Positions 1 through 8,389 of a stretch of 64,000 nt of DNA are shown one piece after another. Both the position numbers and the translations under genes were made by a program. The DNA is taken from assembly GCF_026130175.1 (NCBI RefSeq), contig NZ_JAIGNI010000008.1, positions 62,001 through 126,000 on the forward strand. Direction: 5' to 3'. Numbering within the stretch: position 1 is the stretch's first letter; each line of letters starts with the position of its first letter. Source of the stretch: Lyngbya sp. CCAP 1446/10 (GTDB lineage: Bacteria > Cyanobacteriota > Cyanobacteriia > Cyanobacteriales > Microcoleaceae). The notes beneath the pieces were generated by a model that was not told the origin of the DNA, ran no database searches, and saw only the letters and a program-made list of their open reading frames with translations.

Positions 1-631
1 ACAAAGAACCACCGAAGACACCAGCTACTCCCAACATATGGAAGGGGTGCATCAGGATGTTGTGTTCAGCTTGGAACACGATCATGAAGTTGAATGTGCC
101 GGAGATACCCAAAGGCATACCGTCAGAGAATGAACCTTGTCCGATCGGGTAAATCAAGAATACTGCGGTAGCGGCTGCAACTGGTGCAGAGTAAGCTACG
201 CAAATCCAAGGACGCATACCTAAGCGGTAGGACAGTTCCCATTCACGACCCATGTAGCAGAAAATGCCGATCAGGAAGTGAAAAATTACCAATTGGTAAG
301 GGCCGCCGTTGTACAACCACTCATCCAAGGAAGCAGCTTCCCAGATTGGGTAGAAGTGCAAGCCGATCGCGTTAGACGAAGGAACAACAGCACCTGTGAT
401 GATGTTGTTACCGAACATCAAGGAACCAGCAACTGGTTCGCGGATGCCGTCGATGTCCACTGGAGGGGCAGCGATGAAGGCGATTACGTAACAGATTGTT
501 GCAGTTAGCAAGGTAGGAATCATCAAGACGCCGAACCAACCTACATAGAGGCGGTTGTCGGTGCTGGTGACCCAGTTGCAAAACTGCGACCACAGATTGG
601 CGCTTTCGCGCTGCTGTAAGGTTGCTGTCAT
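1..631 (-). CDS. psbA: Photosystem II D1 protein (PsbA), 3' part cut by window edge
   Basis: Core reaction-centre subunit of photosystem II in the thylakoid membrane, binding P680 chlorophylls, pheophytin, QB and part of the Mn cluster. The minus strand reads from ATG at 629-631 and shows the D1 start [10 protein letters not shown], then [12 protein letters not shown] and [11 protein letters not shown]. About 210 of the usual 360 residues are inside the window; the C-terminal half lies beyond base 1. Residue 130 is Glu (motif GREW, codon 242-244), the state found in high-light D1 isoforms (D1:2 of Synechococcus PCC 7942, PsbA3 of Thermosynechococcus); low-light isoforms carry Gln. Cyanobacteria usually hold several psbA copies, so this is probably one of a family. 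Identification is essentially certain; the isoform reading is inference from one residue. Confidence 0.98.
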   Translation of the reverse strand, partial: MTATLQQRESANLWSQFCNWVTSTDNRLYVGWFGVLMIPTLLTATICYVIAFIAAPPVDIDGIREPVAGSLMFGNNIITGAVVPSSNAIGLHFYPIWEAASLDEWLYNGGPYQLVIFHFLIGIFCYMGREWELSYRLGMRPWICVAYSAPVAAATAVFLIYPIGQGSFSDGMPLGISGTFNFMIVFQAEHNILMHPFHMLGVAGVFGGSL

Positions 632-696
632 TGTTTTATGATTGCTTTATTTGGTTTTCAACGTTCGTGACGGATTTGTGTTCCGCCATGTAAATA

Positions 697-725
697 AACA
701 TAAACCTTTTATTTCAATTTGTAAA
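697..725 (-). promoter_or_regulatory. Putative psbA sigma70-type promoter
   Basis: On the minus strand TTTACA (720-725) is followed after exactly 17 bases by TATGTT (697-702), placing a start site near 690 and leaving about 60 bases of leader before psbA. There is no Shine-Dalgarno-like stretch just before the ATG. The rest of the 632-995 interval is AT-rich, with one HIP1-like site near 830; no gene was found in it. Sequence match only. Confidence 0.5.
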
Positions 726-995
726 GGCCCTTTAAGCACATTTTTTGTAATGAGTGTTATAAGCATAGCTAATATAACGCTGTGATGGTTGCTGTATAAG
801 GAAAATAAAAGCAGGCTGGAGAATTTGCGGGCGATCGCACCAACAAAAAAAATGCTCATAATTTAGCTGGTAACCAGATTCGGGACAGGCATGAGTGTTA
901 AGATATATGAAGTAGTGCGATCGCCAACCGCAAAACTCACATTAAGAGATACATATATGTTGTTGGTCAAGTTCGATCGATAAAAGTCCCAACCA

Positions 996-1961
996 ATGTC
1001 CCGCACCATCACCTACAGCCCCGCTTATACTCTGGTTCCCACCTACGAGTGTTTCAACCGCTGCACCTATTGCAATTTTCGTACCCAACCGCTGCAAAGT
1101 CCTTGGCTGACACTCCCAGAAGCAGAAACACAGCTTAAGTTGCTGCTTCCTCAAGGTGTAATTGAAATTCTGATCCTCAGCGGCGAAGTACATCCCCAGA
1201 GTCAACGGCGCAAAGCTTGGTTTCAGCGGATTTACGATTTGTGCGAACTGGCACTTAGTCTCGGATTTTTGCCCCATACTAATGTAGGGCCGCTCAGCTT
1301 TGAGGAGATGGCGCAGTTAAAACAGGTGAATGTCTCGATGGGGCTGATGCTAGAACAGTTGTCGCCCGATTTGTTACAAACTGTTCACCGACACGCACCG
1401 AGTAAAGTGCCGGCGCTGCGGCTACAACAGCTAGAATTGGCCGGGGAATTACAGATTCCGTTTACAACAGGTTTGCTGTTGGGAATTGGCGAAAGTGAGG
1501 CTGATTGGATTGAGACTCTGGAGGCGATCGCCCGGATTCATTCGCGCTACAATCACATTCAAGAAGTTATCTTGCAGCCTCACAGTCCGGGAAATCAGCA
1601 AAGTTGGGACGGTGAAGTTTTTGATGCTACAAAAATGCCACAAGTAATTGCGATCGCCCGCAGCATTTTACCTGCTGAAATTTCCCTGCAAATCCCGCCA
1701 AATTTAGTTGCACAGCCGGAAATATTGCTGGCTTGTTTAGAAGCCGGTGCGACAGATTTAGGCGGAATCGGGCCATTGGATGAAGTTAATCCCGATTATC
1801 CTCACCTGCAACATCAAATTTTAACAGAAATTTTAGCAGCAGCCGGATGGCAACTCGTGCAGCGTTTGCCTGTTTATCCTCAGTACGATAACTGGCTGCC
1901 GCAAACATTACAAACTGCTGTCAAACAATGGAGAGTTAGTCGGTTAACGGTTAACGGTTAA
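996..1961 (+). CDS. cofG: 7,8-didemethyl-8-hydroxy-5-deazariboflavin synthase subunit CofG (radical SAM)
   Basis: Radical SAM half of FO synthase, which with CofH makes the 5-deazaflavin chromophore FO. In cyanobacteria FO serves as light-harvesting antenna of DNA photolyase rather than as coenzyme F420. The 321-residue protein has the CxxxCxxC iron-sulfur motif near the N-terminus (YECFNRCTYCNF, residues 18-29), a glycine-rich segment TGLLLGIGESEADW and a C-terminal region with PLDEVNPDYPHL typical of CofG. Start chosen at ATG 996. The gene diverges from psbA. Its last codons (RLTVNG) are written by a GTTAACG repeat that continues past the stop, so the C-terminus has been altered by the repeat array. 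CofH is not in the window. Confidence 0.88.
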   Translation: MSRTITYSPAYTLVPTYECFNRCTYCNFRTQPLQSPWLTLPEAETQLKLLLPQGVIEILILSGEVHPQSQRRKAWFQRIYDLCELALSLGFLPHTNVGPLSFEEMAQLKQVNVSMGLMLEQLSPDLLQTVHRHAPSKVPALRLQQLELAGELQIPFTTGLLLGIGESEADWIETLEAIARIHSRYNHIQEVILQPHSPGNQQSWDGEVFDATKMPQVIAIARSILPAEISLQIPPNLVAQPEILLACLEAGATDLGGIGPLDEVNPDYPHLQHQILTEILAAAGWQLVQRLPVYPQYDNWLPQTLQTAVKQWRVSRLTVNG

Positions 1962-2005
1962 CTGTCAACTGTTAACTGTTAACTGTCAACTGTTAACTGT
2001 CAACT
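1941..2005. repeat. Heptanucleotide tandem array (TGTTAAC/TGTCAAC)
   Basis: About nine 7-bp units alternating between GGTTAAC, TGTCAAC and TGTTAAC. The array begins inside the last codons of cofG and runs through its stop into the gap before the SDR gene. Same unit family as the arrays near 21651 and 46286. Confidence 0.85.
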
Positions 2006-2015
2006 GATTGAGCTT

Positions 2016-2792
2016 TTAAATCAAAGAACCGCCGCCATCAATCCAGACTTCAGTACCTGTGATAAAACTGGAGGTATCGGATACCAGAAATAACACTAAT
2101 TTCGCGATATCTAGGCTCGAACCAGCGGTATTATCAGTCAAAGGAATCATATCTTGAAGGCAATCGCGATCAACTGGAATGCGATCGAGATGGCGCTTAA
2201 CAGTGCTTTCATTGATCCCAGTTAGCACCCCGCCCGGACAGATAACATTGACTCTGATGTGACTCGGAGAAAGTTCTAGCGCCAGCATTTTTGCTAAAGC
2301 TACTTGGGCAGCTTTGCTGCAAGCGTAAGCTGTAGCGCCAACTTTTTTGAAGCTTCTTGTACCATTAATCGATGAGGTAATCACAATCGAACCTCCTTGT
2401 TTTTTTAAATAAGGAACTGCATATTTTACAGTCAAAAATGTTCCCGTCAGATTGGTGTTAATTGTCTGTTCCCACTCATCGAGTGCTATCTCTTCTACCG
2501 GCGACCAGATACCGTTAATCCCCGCATTGGCGAACACAATATCAATTCTTTGATATTCGTCAAAAATTGTTTGAAATGCCTGCTGCATTTGCCCAGAATG
2601 CCCCACATCTGCGGCAATTGCCAGCCCGCTGCCTCCTTCATTGATTAGTTGGCGGACTGTTTCTTGCGCCGTTTCTAAAGTTAAATCGATAATCGCAACT
2701 TTTGCGCCTTCCTTGGCCATTAACATTGCTGTTGCACGACCAATTCCCGACCCGCCGCCGGTAATAACGGCAACTTTTTCTGCAAGTTTCAT
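2016..2792 (-). CDS. SDR family NAD(P)-dependent oxidoreductase
   Basis: Classical short-chain dehydrogenase/reductase of 258 residues. Visible marks are the cofactor-binding TGGGSGIG (11-18), the NAG motif in FANAGI (about 88-92), catalytic Ser in VITSS (140-141), YxxxK with Y156 and K160, and PGG near 186. An acidic residue, D36, at the end of beta-2 (AIIDL) suggests preference for NAD(H), which is inference. The substrate cannot be told. The gene is convergent with cofG and follows its repeat array. Start ATG at 2790-2792. Confidence 0.9.
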   Translation of the reverse strand: MKLAEKVAVITGGGSGIGRATAMLMAKEGAKVAIIDLTLETAQETVRQLINEGGSGLAIAADVGHSGQMQQAFQTIFDEYQRIDIVFANAGINGIWSPVEEIALDEWEQTINTNLTGTFLTVKYAVPYLKKQGGSIVITSSINGTRSFKKVGATAYACSKAAQVALAKMLALELSPSHIRVNVICPGGVLTGINESTVKRHLDRIPVDRDCLQDMIPLTDNTAGSSLDIAKLVLFLVSDTSSFITGTEVWIDGGGSLI

Positions 2793-2847
2793 ATTTTTTT
2801 ATGTAAATATTTTTGGGGCGACGCCTATAAATATAAGTATAGAGAGA

Positions 2848-2869
2848 GAGGACTGAAGTCATCACTACG
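2848..2869. repeat. Dispersed palindrome half, GACTGAAGTC family
   Basis: Sequence GAGGACTGAAGTCATCACTACG. Its reverse complement matches the GTAGTGAGGACTTCAGTC element at 4767-4784, so it is one member of a dispersed family. Confidence 0.6.
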
Positions 2870-2930
2870 AATAGGCTTGACTCATCAAAAACAGCTAAGT
2901 AAAAATTTGTTTGATGCGATAATTATAGCG

Positions 2931-2955
2931 GTAAGGTGCGCCTCGCGCACCCTAC
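2931..2955. repeat. REP-like palindrome, GGTGCGC...GCGCACC family
   Basis: Arms GGTGCGC and GCGCACC around a 2-base core, with the common CCTAC tail. It sits just downstream of the alpha-amylase stop and could also act as a 3' hairpin of that transcript. Other members are at 25021, 39456, 41168 and 47037. Confidence 0.75.
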
Positions 2956-2991
2956 TTTAGACAGAGGATTCCGTCAAGATTACCGTCATAT

Positions 2992-4470
2992 TTACTGCTG
3001 CGGAACCCAGACAGAAACTGAACCGGCGTTACACCTAAAATCTGCCCAACCATCGTCATTAGTTACGATGGGTTCTTTGACGTGTTCCATGATGTCAATA
3101 TAAGTTCGATTAGGCTGTCCGACTTCCATAAACTTAGTGCCATCGCCTCCGTTACTTAGTACCACAGCCATGCCGCCCGGATGTTCTTCGTCTCCGAGTC
3201 GCGTCCAGCCAATTGTGTTAGCGTGGTCGAAGTAATCGTATTGATTGCCGTAGGAATAAGTTTGGCGCGCCCACAACAATTTATCCAAAATCCACTGATG
3301 TTTGTCTAACCAAATCTCGTATTCATTGCCATCGTTTGCTGTATCTTTATAGTGATCGCCGTAATAATCCGGGTAAAAAATACAGGGATATCCTTCACGC
3401 CGCAGCAGGATTAAAGCGTAAGCAAGCGGTTTAAACCAAGACTCGACAACTGATTCTAACGATTGCAAGGGTTGAGAATCGTGGTTGTCAACCAAAGTAA
3501 CGGCTAGAGTTGGTTGCTGTTGAACGAGGGTGCCGTCAAAAATTGTTCGCAAGTCGTAGCTGTTGCCGGCCTTGCTAGCAGCGTGGAAGTTATAGTGGAG
3601 TGGCGCATCAAATAAGGATACTTTACCGTCCGTTGCTTGGATGAAGTAGTGCAAAGCTTCCACTTCGTAAGACCAATATTCGCCGACGGCAAATAGGTCG
3701 CGTTTGGCATAATTGCGGACGTGTTCCAACCACTCTTGGAAAAATCCTGCTGCTACGTGTTTGACGGCATCAAAACGAAATCCGTCAACGTTTGTTGTAT
3801 CCACATACCACTCGCCCCAGTATTTTAATTCGCCGGTGACTTCTGGGTTGTCCATATCTAAGTCGCAACCCATGAGGTAGTCAAAGTTGCCTTTTTCTAG
3901 GTCTACTCCCTCATCAAATTCTTTGCCTTTTAGCAGGTAAACTGCATGGGTATCAGTGTCGTAAGCGTTGTAATCAATGGCGTCAAAATGCCACCAATGC
4001 CACTCCATACTAGAATATTTTTTGTCGCGGCCGGGGAAAGTAAAATGCGTCCAAGCCTTGATTTTTTGATATTCGCCTATTGGGGCATTCCGGTTATCCA
4101 TATCGAAGGGTGTGGCTTCAGCTTCTTCTTCTTCATCGGCACCTAATTTGTGGTTGAAGACGACATCGGCATAAATCCGAATTCCTGCATCTTGGGCAGC
4201 TTTGATTGCACGCAAATACTCATCTTTTGTACCGTATTTAGTGCGTACTGACCCTTTTTGGTCGAATTCGCCTAAATCGAATAAGTCGTAGACACCATAG
4301 CCGACATCCATACCGCCGCCCGTTCCTTTATAAGCGGGTGGCAACCACAGAGATGTAACGCCAATTTTAGCTAAATCTTTTGCTGATTCTGCTAGCTGAT
4401 TCCACAGGTTTCCGTCGTCGGGGGTGTACCAGTGGAAATACTGCATCATGACGCCATTGACTTCAGACAT
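2992..4470 (-). CDS. Alpha-amylase (GH13, cytoplasmic type)
   Basis: Endo-acting alpha-1,4-glucan hydrolase of 492 residues without a signal peptide, so probably acting on glycogen or maltodextrin inside the cell. It begins VNGVMMQYFHWYTPDDG, typical of the bacterial liquefying/AmyA-type GH13 group. The catalytic residues are visible: nucleophile D234 in GFRFDAVKH, acid/base E264 in GEYW, and D331 in VDNHDSQ. DVVFNHK (region I) is present and the C-terminal beta domain ends in VSVWVPQQ. Start ATG 4468-4470. It appears monocistronic, with a REP palindrome after the stop. Confidence 0.93.
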   Translation of the reverse strand: MSEVNGVMMQYFHWYTPDDGNLWNQLAESAKDLAKIGVTSLWLPPAYKGTGGGMDVGYGVYDLFDLGEFDQKGSVRTKYGTKDEYLRAIKAAQDAGIRIYADVVFNHKLGADEEEEAEATPFDMDNRNAPIGEYQKIKAWTHFTFPGRDKKYSSMEWHWWHFDAIDYNAYDTDTHAVYLLKGKEFDEGVDLEKGNFDYLMGCDLDMDNPEVTGELKYWGEWYVDTTNVDGFRFDAVKHVAAGFFQEWLEHVRNYAKRDLFAVGEYWSYEVEALHYFIQATDGKVSLFDAPLHYNFHAASKAGNSYDLRTIFDGTLVQQQPTLAVTLVDNHDSQPLQSLESVVESWFKPLAYALILLRREGYPCIFYPDYYGDHYKDTANDGNEYEIWLDKHQWILDKLLWARQTYSYGNQYDYFDHANTIGWTRLGDEEHPGGMAVVLSNGGDGTKFMEVGQPNRTYIDIMEHVKEPIVTNDDGWADFRCNAGSVSVWVPQQ

Positions 4471-4903
4471 ATTAAGTTTTTCCTGTTTTTTAAAGTTGCC
4501 CGATTTATTGTTGTTAGTTGCCGATCGCTCTAGCTATTTCTGCAATCTACGGTCATTACAAATGATAAAATATATGAATGAATAATAAAATATATCTTTT
4601 GACAGATTGACAATTTTGTACATTGTATAGAAATATTTTTTAGCATATGTAACAGCGCAAAAAATATGTTCTAGGGCTTGTGATTATGCGATCGCCAACC
4701 GGCTTAATATGATGTCAGCTTGAACGCAGACAATTAAATCGGTTTGTAGTGAGGATAAATCGTTTTGTAGTGAGGACTTCAGTCTTCTGAGTTTTGAGGC
4801 GGACTGAAGTCCGAACGATCGAACTTAGTAACGGTTATTTTACGGGAAATAAGATGATTCTTCGATTGGGTCGATCGCACAATCACCTCTTAAGTGTCAA
4901 ATA
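4471..4903. other. 433-bp gap with AT-rich segment and a hairpin repeat
   Basis: No convincing gene. Bases 4560-4680 are AT-rich. A dispersed repeat follows: GTAGTGAGG at 4747 and again at 4767, with arms GGACTTCAGTC (4774-4784) and GACTGAAGTCC (4802-4812) able to form a hairpin. Upstream signals of the amylase gene should lie near 4480-4600, but no clear promoter was picked out. Confidence 0.6.
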
Positions 4904-5683
4904 TCAAGATGTTGCAGGTTCTCCGGCTACTCGCTCAATCTTAGTATCCCAAGTGCCGTCGATCGCCAATTCGAGCAATCTAAATCCGGGCCCGATGGTG
5001 TCGAGGACAATCGGAGAGGTTTTGGGTAACAGTTGGATGCAGGTACTGGGCGTGCCCAAGTAGGAAACTTCGCCTCGCTGTTGGTGAAATTCTTGGTGAA
5101 TGTGGCCGCAAAGGACTATTTTGATTTGAGGATATCGATCGACAATTGCGAAAAATTCATCGGCATTGTGCAGCATCATGCTGTCCATGATCTCACAGTC
5201 GATCGCCAGCGGATGATGGTGCAAAGCAATCGTAACAAATCGATCGCCCGTTTGTTGCAGTTGAGAATCCAGCCAATCCAAAGTCTCTGGGGAAAGCCGC
5301 CCGCCGTCGCATCCGGCTTCCACACTCGAAAGCAGCAGAAATTGCCAGTTTCCCAAGTGAAATGATTTTTCTGGGGAAATCGGCGGCTTATCTAATATTT
5401 CCGCCATAACTGGAATGTTGTCGTGGTTTCCCGGTATCCAGTAGGCGGGAATTCCCAGGGGGGCGATGAGGGAGGCGAGGCGCTGGTAAGATTCGGCTGT
5501 TTCGTCTTGGGATAAATCCCCTGTCAGCAAAAGCAAGTCGGGCGGCGGCTGGATCTGTTGCAGGCGATCGAGAACTGTTTCGAGGGTGCGGGCTGTTGAA
5601 ATCCCTTTCCATTGTCGATCGAGCTCTGCAAACAGGTGAGTGTCGGTGATTTGGGCGACTCGGAGGGGAGAAACTGGTGTCAT
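4904..5683 (-). CDS. CpdA-like metallophosphoesterase (3',5'-cyclic-nucleotide phosphodiesterase type)
   Basis: Dinuclear-metal phosphoesterase of the CpdA/Icc type, predicted to hydrolyse cyclic nucleotides, though such proteins may have other phosphodiester substrates. The five metal-ligand blocks appear in order: TDTHLF, GDLSQDE, GNHDN, ALHHHPLA and GHIHQEF. ATG 5681-5683 gives a 259-residue protein that starts 11 residues before the first motif, close to normal family length. An in-frame TTG at 5854 would add 57 residues of low-complexity sequence lying almost against the tRNA gene, so the internal ATG is preferred. The gene stands alone, divergent from tRNA-Cys. Confidence 0.85.
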   Translation of the reverse strand: MTPVSPLRVAQITDTHLFAELDRQWKGISTARTLETVLDRLQQIQPPPDLLLLTGDLSQDETAESYQRLASLIAPLGIPAYWIPGNHDNIPVMAEILDKPPISPEKSFHLGNWQFLLLSSVEAGCDGGRLSPETLDWLDSQLQQTGDRFVTIALHHHPLAIDCEIMDSMMLHNADEFFAIVDRYPQIKIVLCGHIHQEFHQQRGEVSYLGTPSTCIQLLPKTSPIVLDTIGPGFRLLELAIDGTWDTKIERVAGEPATS

Positions 5684-5868
5684 GGCTGCTGTTGCGGGCG
5701 AAGCGGAGGCGATCGAGCTATTTCTACTGTAGCCTGGGATGGGGTTGTGGGGGCGATCCTCTTCGAGGGCTTCGCTAACGAACTTTGGGCGATCGAAATT
5801 TTTTAGAGATATGTTGAAATAATCAGGATTTGGTGTATTATCGTATAACGTCAATTTTCTGACGTAAC

Positions 5869-5939
<71 letters not shown>

Positions 5940-5967
5940 TTTTTAATTAAAGTGCGATCGGAAACAT

Positions 5968-6122
5968 AGTAGGGAAACGGCACTGCCGTGTCCTGTATTT
6001 TAGGATGAAACACAGTAGGGAAACGGCACTGCCGTATCCTGTATTTTAGGATGAAACACAGTAGGGAAACGGCACTGCCGTGTCCTCTCAAATAAAGTAG
6101 GGAAACGGCACTGCCGTGTCCT
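5968..6122. repeat. Four direct copies of a 27-bp REP-like palindromic repeat
   Basis: Unit AGTAGGGAAACGGCACTGCC plus GTGTCCT at 5968, 6014, 6060 and 6096 (periods 46, 46 and 36). Each contains the hairpin CGGCA/TGCCG; the first two are followed by TGTATTTTAGGATGAAACAC. The remaining bases up to 6327 show a palindromic AAACCCGGTTTCT near 6231 and no gene. Confidence 0.9.
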
Positions 6123-6327
6123 GTGGCTGATTCTGCAAGAGTTACGGAATTGTGTACAGTAAATCTAAGCTGTTACAATTGTGGGCGATCGCCAGATTGA
6201 AAGTTTAACAATCATCCGACTAAGCTAAAGAAACCCGGTTTCTCGGTGGGTGATATAATCTAACTATGACTGTGGCAAATAAAAATAATTTACCTTAATA
6301 CTCAATCAAAAAATGGAGTAATCAACC

Positions 6328-6666
6328 ATGCTGATAGAAGAATACTTTGATTTTTTAGCATCTGATGACATCAGAGTAAAAGGGACAAGAGTGGGAATAG
6401 AAAGTATCCTTTATGAATATATTTATCGGCAACGTTCACCCGAAGAAATTTTAAAACACTTTTCGACTCTGACCCTCGATCAAATTTACGCCACAATCCT
6501 TTATTATTTAACCAATAAAGAAGCTGTTGATAAGTATATCACAGACTGGTTAGAATGGTCGCACCAACAAAGAAAAGCCCAAGAATTAAATCCCCATCCA
6601 GCTTCGATTAGATTACAAAAAATCAAGATGGAAAGACAGAAAAATGGCACTAAAATATCTCATTGA
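6328..6666 (+). CDS. DUF433 domain protein, probable antitoxin
   Basis: 112-residue protein of the DUF433/VapB-like type: DIRVKGTRVGIESILYEY, then RSPEEILKHF and LTLDQIYATILYYLTNKE. The central part resembles a small winged-helix fold used for DNA binding and operator control. It overlaps the next gene by 23 bases, as usual for antitoxin-toxin pairs. Role as antitoxin of the DUF5615 partner is inferred from family and layout. It starts at ATG 6328 with GGAG twelve bases before. Confidence 0.75.
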   Translation: MLIEEYFDFLASDDIRVKGTRVGIESILYEYIYRQRSPEEILKHFSTLTLDQIYATILYYLTNKEAVDKYITDWLEWSHQQRKAQELNPHPASIRLQKIKMERQKNGTKISH

Positions 6667-7018
6667 TGAAAATGTCGATCCGATTTATCCTACTCAAATT
6701 CGGATGAGAAAACCAGAATTAGTGATTCGGGTTATTGGCGAACCTTTTATCCCACCCAAAGGAACTAAAGACCCTGAGATTTTAGAATGGTGTGAAGAAT
6801 ATGACTTTATTCTAGTCACGAATAACCGTAAATCTATGCCAGTTCATTTAAAAGATCATTTACAAGCTAATCGTCAGATTCCAGGGATATTTATTTTAAG
6901 TGCGAATTTAAGCGTTGGGCAGAACATAGATGAATTAATTTTGATTGCCGAATGTTCTTTTGTTAATGAATATCAAATTCAAATTATTCATCTACCTCTC
7001 ACTAAAATTGAAGACTAA
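6644..7018 (+). CDS. DUF5615 PIN-like protein, probable toxin
   Basis: 124 residues. It opens MALKYLIDENVDP, where the LIDENV motif supplies the first acidic residues of the PIN-like fold, and continues with DPEILEWCEEYDFILVTNNR carrying further conserved acidic residues and the TNNR turn. DUF5615 proteins are predicted ribonucleases partnering DUF433 antitoxins. The start lies inside the 3' end of the DUF433 gene, suggesting translational coupling. Toxicity and target are not shown by sequence. Confidence 0.72.
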   Translation: MALKYLIDENVDPIYPTQIRMRKPELVIRVIGEPFIPPKGTKDPEILEWCEEYDFILVTNNRKSMPVHLKDHLQANRQIPGIFILSANLSVGQNIDELILIAECSFVNEYQIQIIHLPLTKIED

Positions 7019-7062
7019 TTATTCTGATGTTAAAATAATGTTAGAACATTGGAGGTTTTCCC

Positions 7063-7671
7063 ATGATTCAAGCGATATCAAAATTAATAACGTTCGATGA
7101 CTTTTTGGAATGGAAGCCAGAAAACGGACGCTATGAACTACGTAACGGAGTTATTGTTGAGATGCCTAATCCAACTGGTAAACATTCAGTAGTCGCAGGT
7201 TTCCAGGCGCTAGAATTTGGTTTTGAAATTAGGCGTTTACAACTTCCTTACTTTATTCCCAAGGAATGTACAATTAAATTCAGCGATAACTTAGGCTACG
7301 ATCCAGATGTGATTGTATTAGATAAACAAGCCGTAGAAGTCAATGAGTCTCGATGGGAACGAGAATCAGTTATTACTCAGGGAGATTCTGTTAAGTTAAT
7401 TGTGGGAGTTGTCAGCACAAATTGGCGCGATGATTATGCACACAAGATGATCGACTATGAAGCATTAGGCATTCCTGAATACTGGATTGTCGATTATTTG
7501 GGTTTGGGAGGTAGGCGTTATATTGGTTCTCCTAAACAGCCTACTTTGTCGGTTTGTCTGTTGGTAGATGGTGAGTATCAGATTAAGCTATTTCGGGGAG
7601 ATGAGAGAATTGAGTCTGCGGTATTTCCAGAGTTGAATTTGACGGCGCAGAAAATTTTTAATGGCGGGTAA
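7063..7671 (+). CDS. Uma2 family (DUF820) PD-(D/E)XK protein with altered catalytic position
   Basis: 202-residue member of the Uma2 family, a group of restriction-endonuclease-fold proteins very numerous in filamentous cyanobacteria and of unknown cellular role. PD (residues 81-82, GYDPDVIVLD) and the C-terminal IPEYWIVDYLGL block are present. The segment that normally reads VEVVSTNWRDDY here reads VGVVSTNWRDDY: Gly115 (codon GGA, 7405-7407) stands where the catalytic Glu (GAA) is expected, so the protein may be inactive. An AGGAGG-like GGAGG sits about 9 bases before the ATG. It may belong to the same transcript as the preceding pair (44-base gap). Confidence 0.85.
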   Translation: MIQAISKLITFDDFLEWKPENGRYELRNGVIVEMPNPTGKHSVVAGFQALEFGFEIRRLQLPYFIPKECTIKFSDNLGYDPDVIVLDKQAVEVNESRWERESVITQGDSVKLIVGVVSTNWRDDYAHKMIDYEALGIPEYWIVDYLGLGGRRYIGSPKQPTLSVCLLVDGEYQIKLFRGDERIESAVFPELNLTAQKIFNGG

Positions 7672-7770
7672 ATAAACCGGGATTCTCTAATTAGCCAATC
7701 AGGTTAGTATAATGATTGTTTCTCATCAAGTCAAGTAACTTTAAGATGTTTTTTAGTAAATAATACTCAC

Positions 7771-8385
7771 TCACCATAATTCTAGATCGCTTATGACTTT
7801 TTCTAAATCAATATTTTTCGTCATATTCTTCGGCAAATAATCAAAAACTTTCTCTAAAACTTCCACAGACACATTGTTCATCAACCAATCATCACTAGAG
7901 TTATCCCCAAAATTCAAAAAATACCTTAAACGTTCCTCTATCGACTCCTTATCTCCTTTATCCACTTGTCCAACTCGCTCAAACCAATTCCCTTGCGAGT
8001 CCTTAAAGGAATTAGCATCAATACTACATATCTGATGCACTAAAGCCAATGAATTCTTGTCAAGACCATTTTTGCTGGTCGAATTAATCGGATAGGCTGT
8101 TGGCAAACCTTTACAGGTTTCTTGAAACGTTAAGGGAATCACCGTAAAAGTTTGTAGGCATTCAGCGTCATCTTGAAATTGGTCAATTTCCCAAAACAGA
8201 TAATGATGCTCTCCCCGCAAAAATCTACTAGAATTAATTATCATGGTGCAATGAACAGTCTTGCATTCAATCTCCCCTGGTTCACTTAAATCATAAATGT
8301 GATTGTGATTGTGTAGGCAACGAAGAGATACTTTCTGGGGATTTACTAAATAAATCCAACCTTGACGAGGTGTTTTTCCAGCCAC
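7771..8385 (-). CDS. PemK/MazF-like probable toxin of a Panacea toxin-antitoxin pair
   Basis: 204 residues from a GTG start at 8383-8385, four bases after the stop of the Panacea gene. The N-terminal half fits a PemK/MazF fold: GWIYLVNP at the start, TVIPLT in the middle, then GLPTAYPI and GLDKNSLALVHQICSIDANSF, which parallels the MazF segment around the conserved SxALxxQIRxxD. The C-terminal 60 residues are extra and unrecognised. MazF/PemK proteins are sequence-specific mRNA endonucleases; activity here is inferred. Confidence 0.68.
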   Translation of the reverse strand: MAGKTPRQGWIYLVNPQKVSLRCLHNHNHIYDLSEPGEIECKTVHCTMIINSSRFLRGEHHYLFWEIDQFQDDAECLQTFTVIPLTFQETCKGLPTAYPINSTSKNGLDKNSLALVHQICSIDANSFKDSQGNWFERVGQVDKGDKESIEERLRYFLNFGDNSSDDWLMNNVSVEVLEKVFDYLPKNMTKNIDLEKVISDLELW

Positions 8386-8389
8386 GTTA

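Noticed and set aside
5968-6122. Possible CRISPR array (27-bp repeats, 19-bp spacers)
   Set aside because: The first spacers are nearly identical and the repeats are palindromic REP units; no cas genes are nearby.
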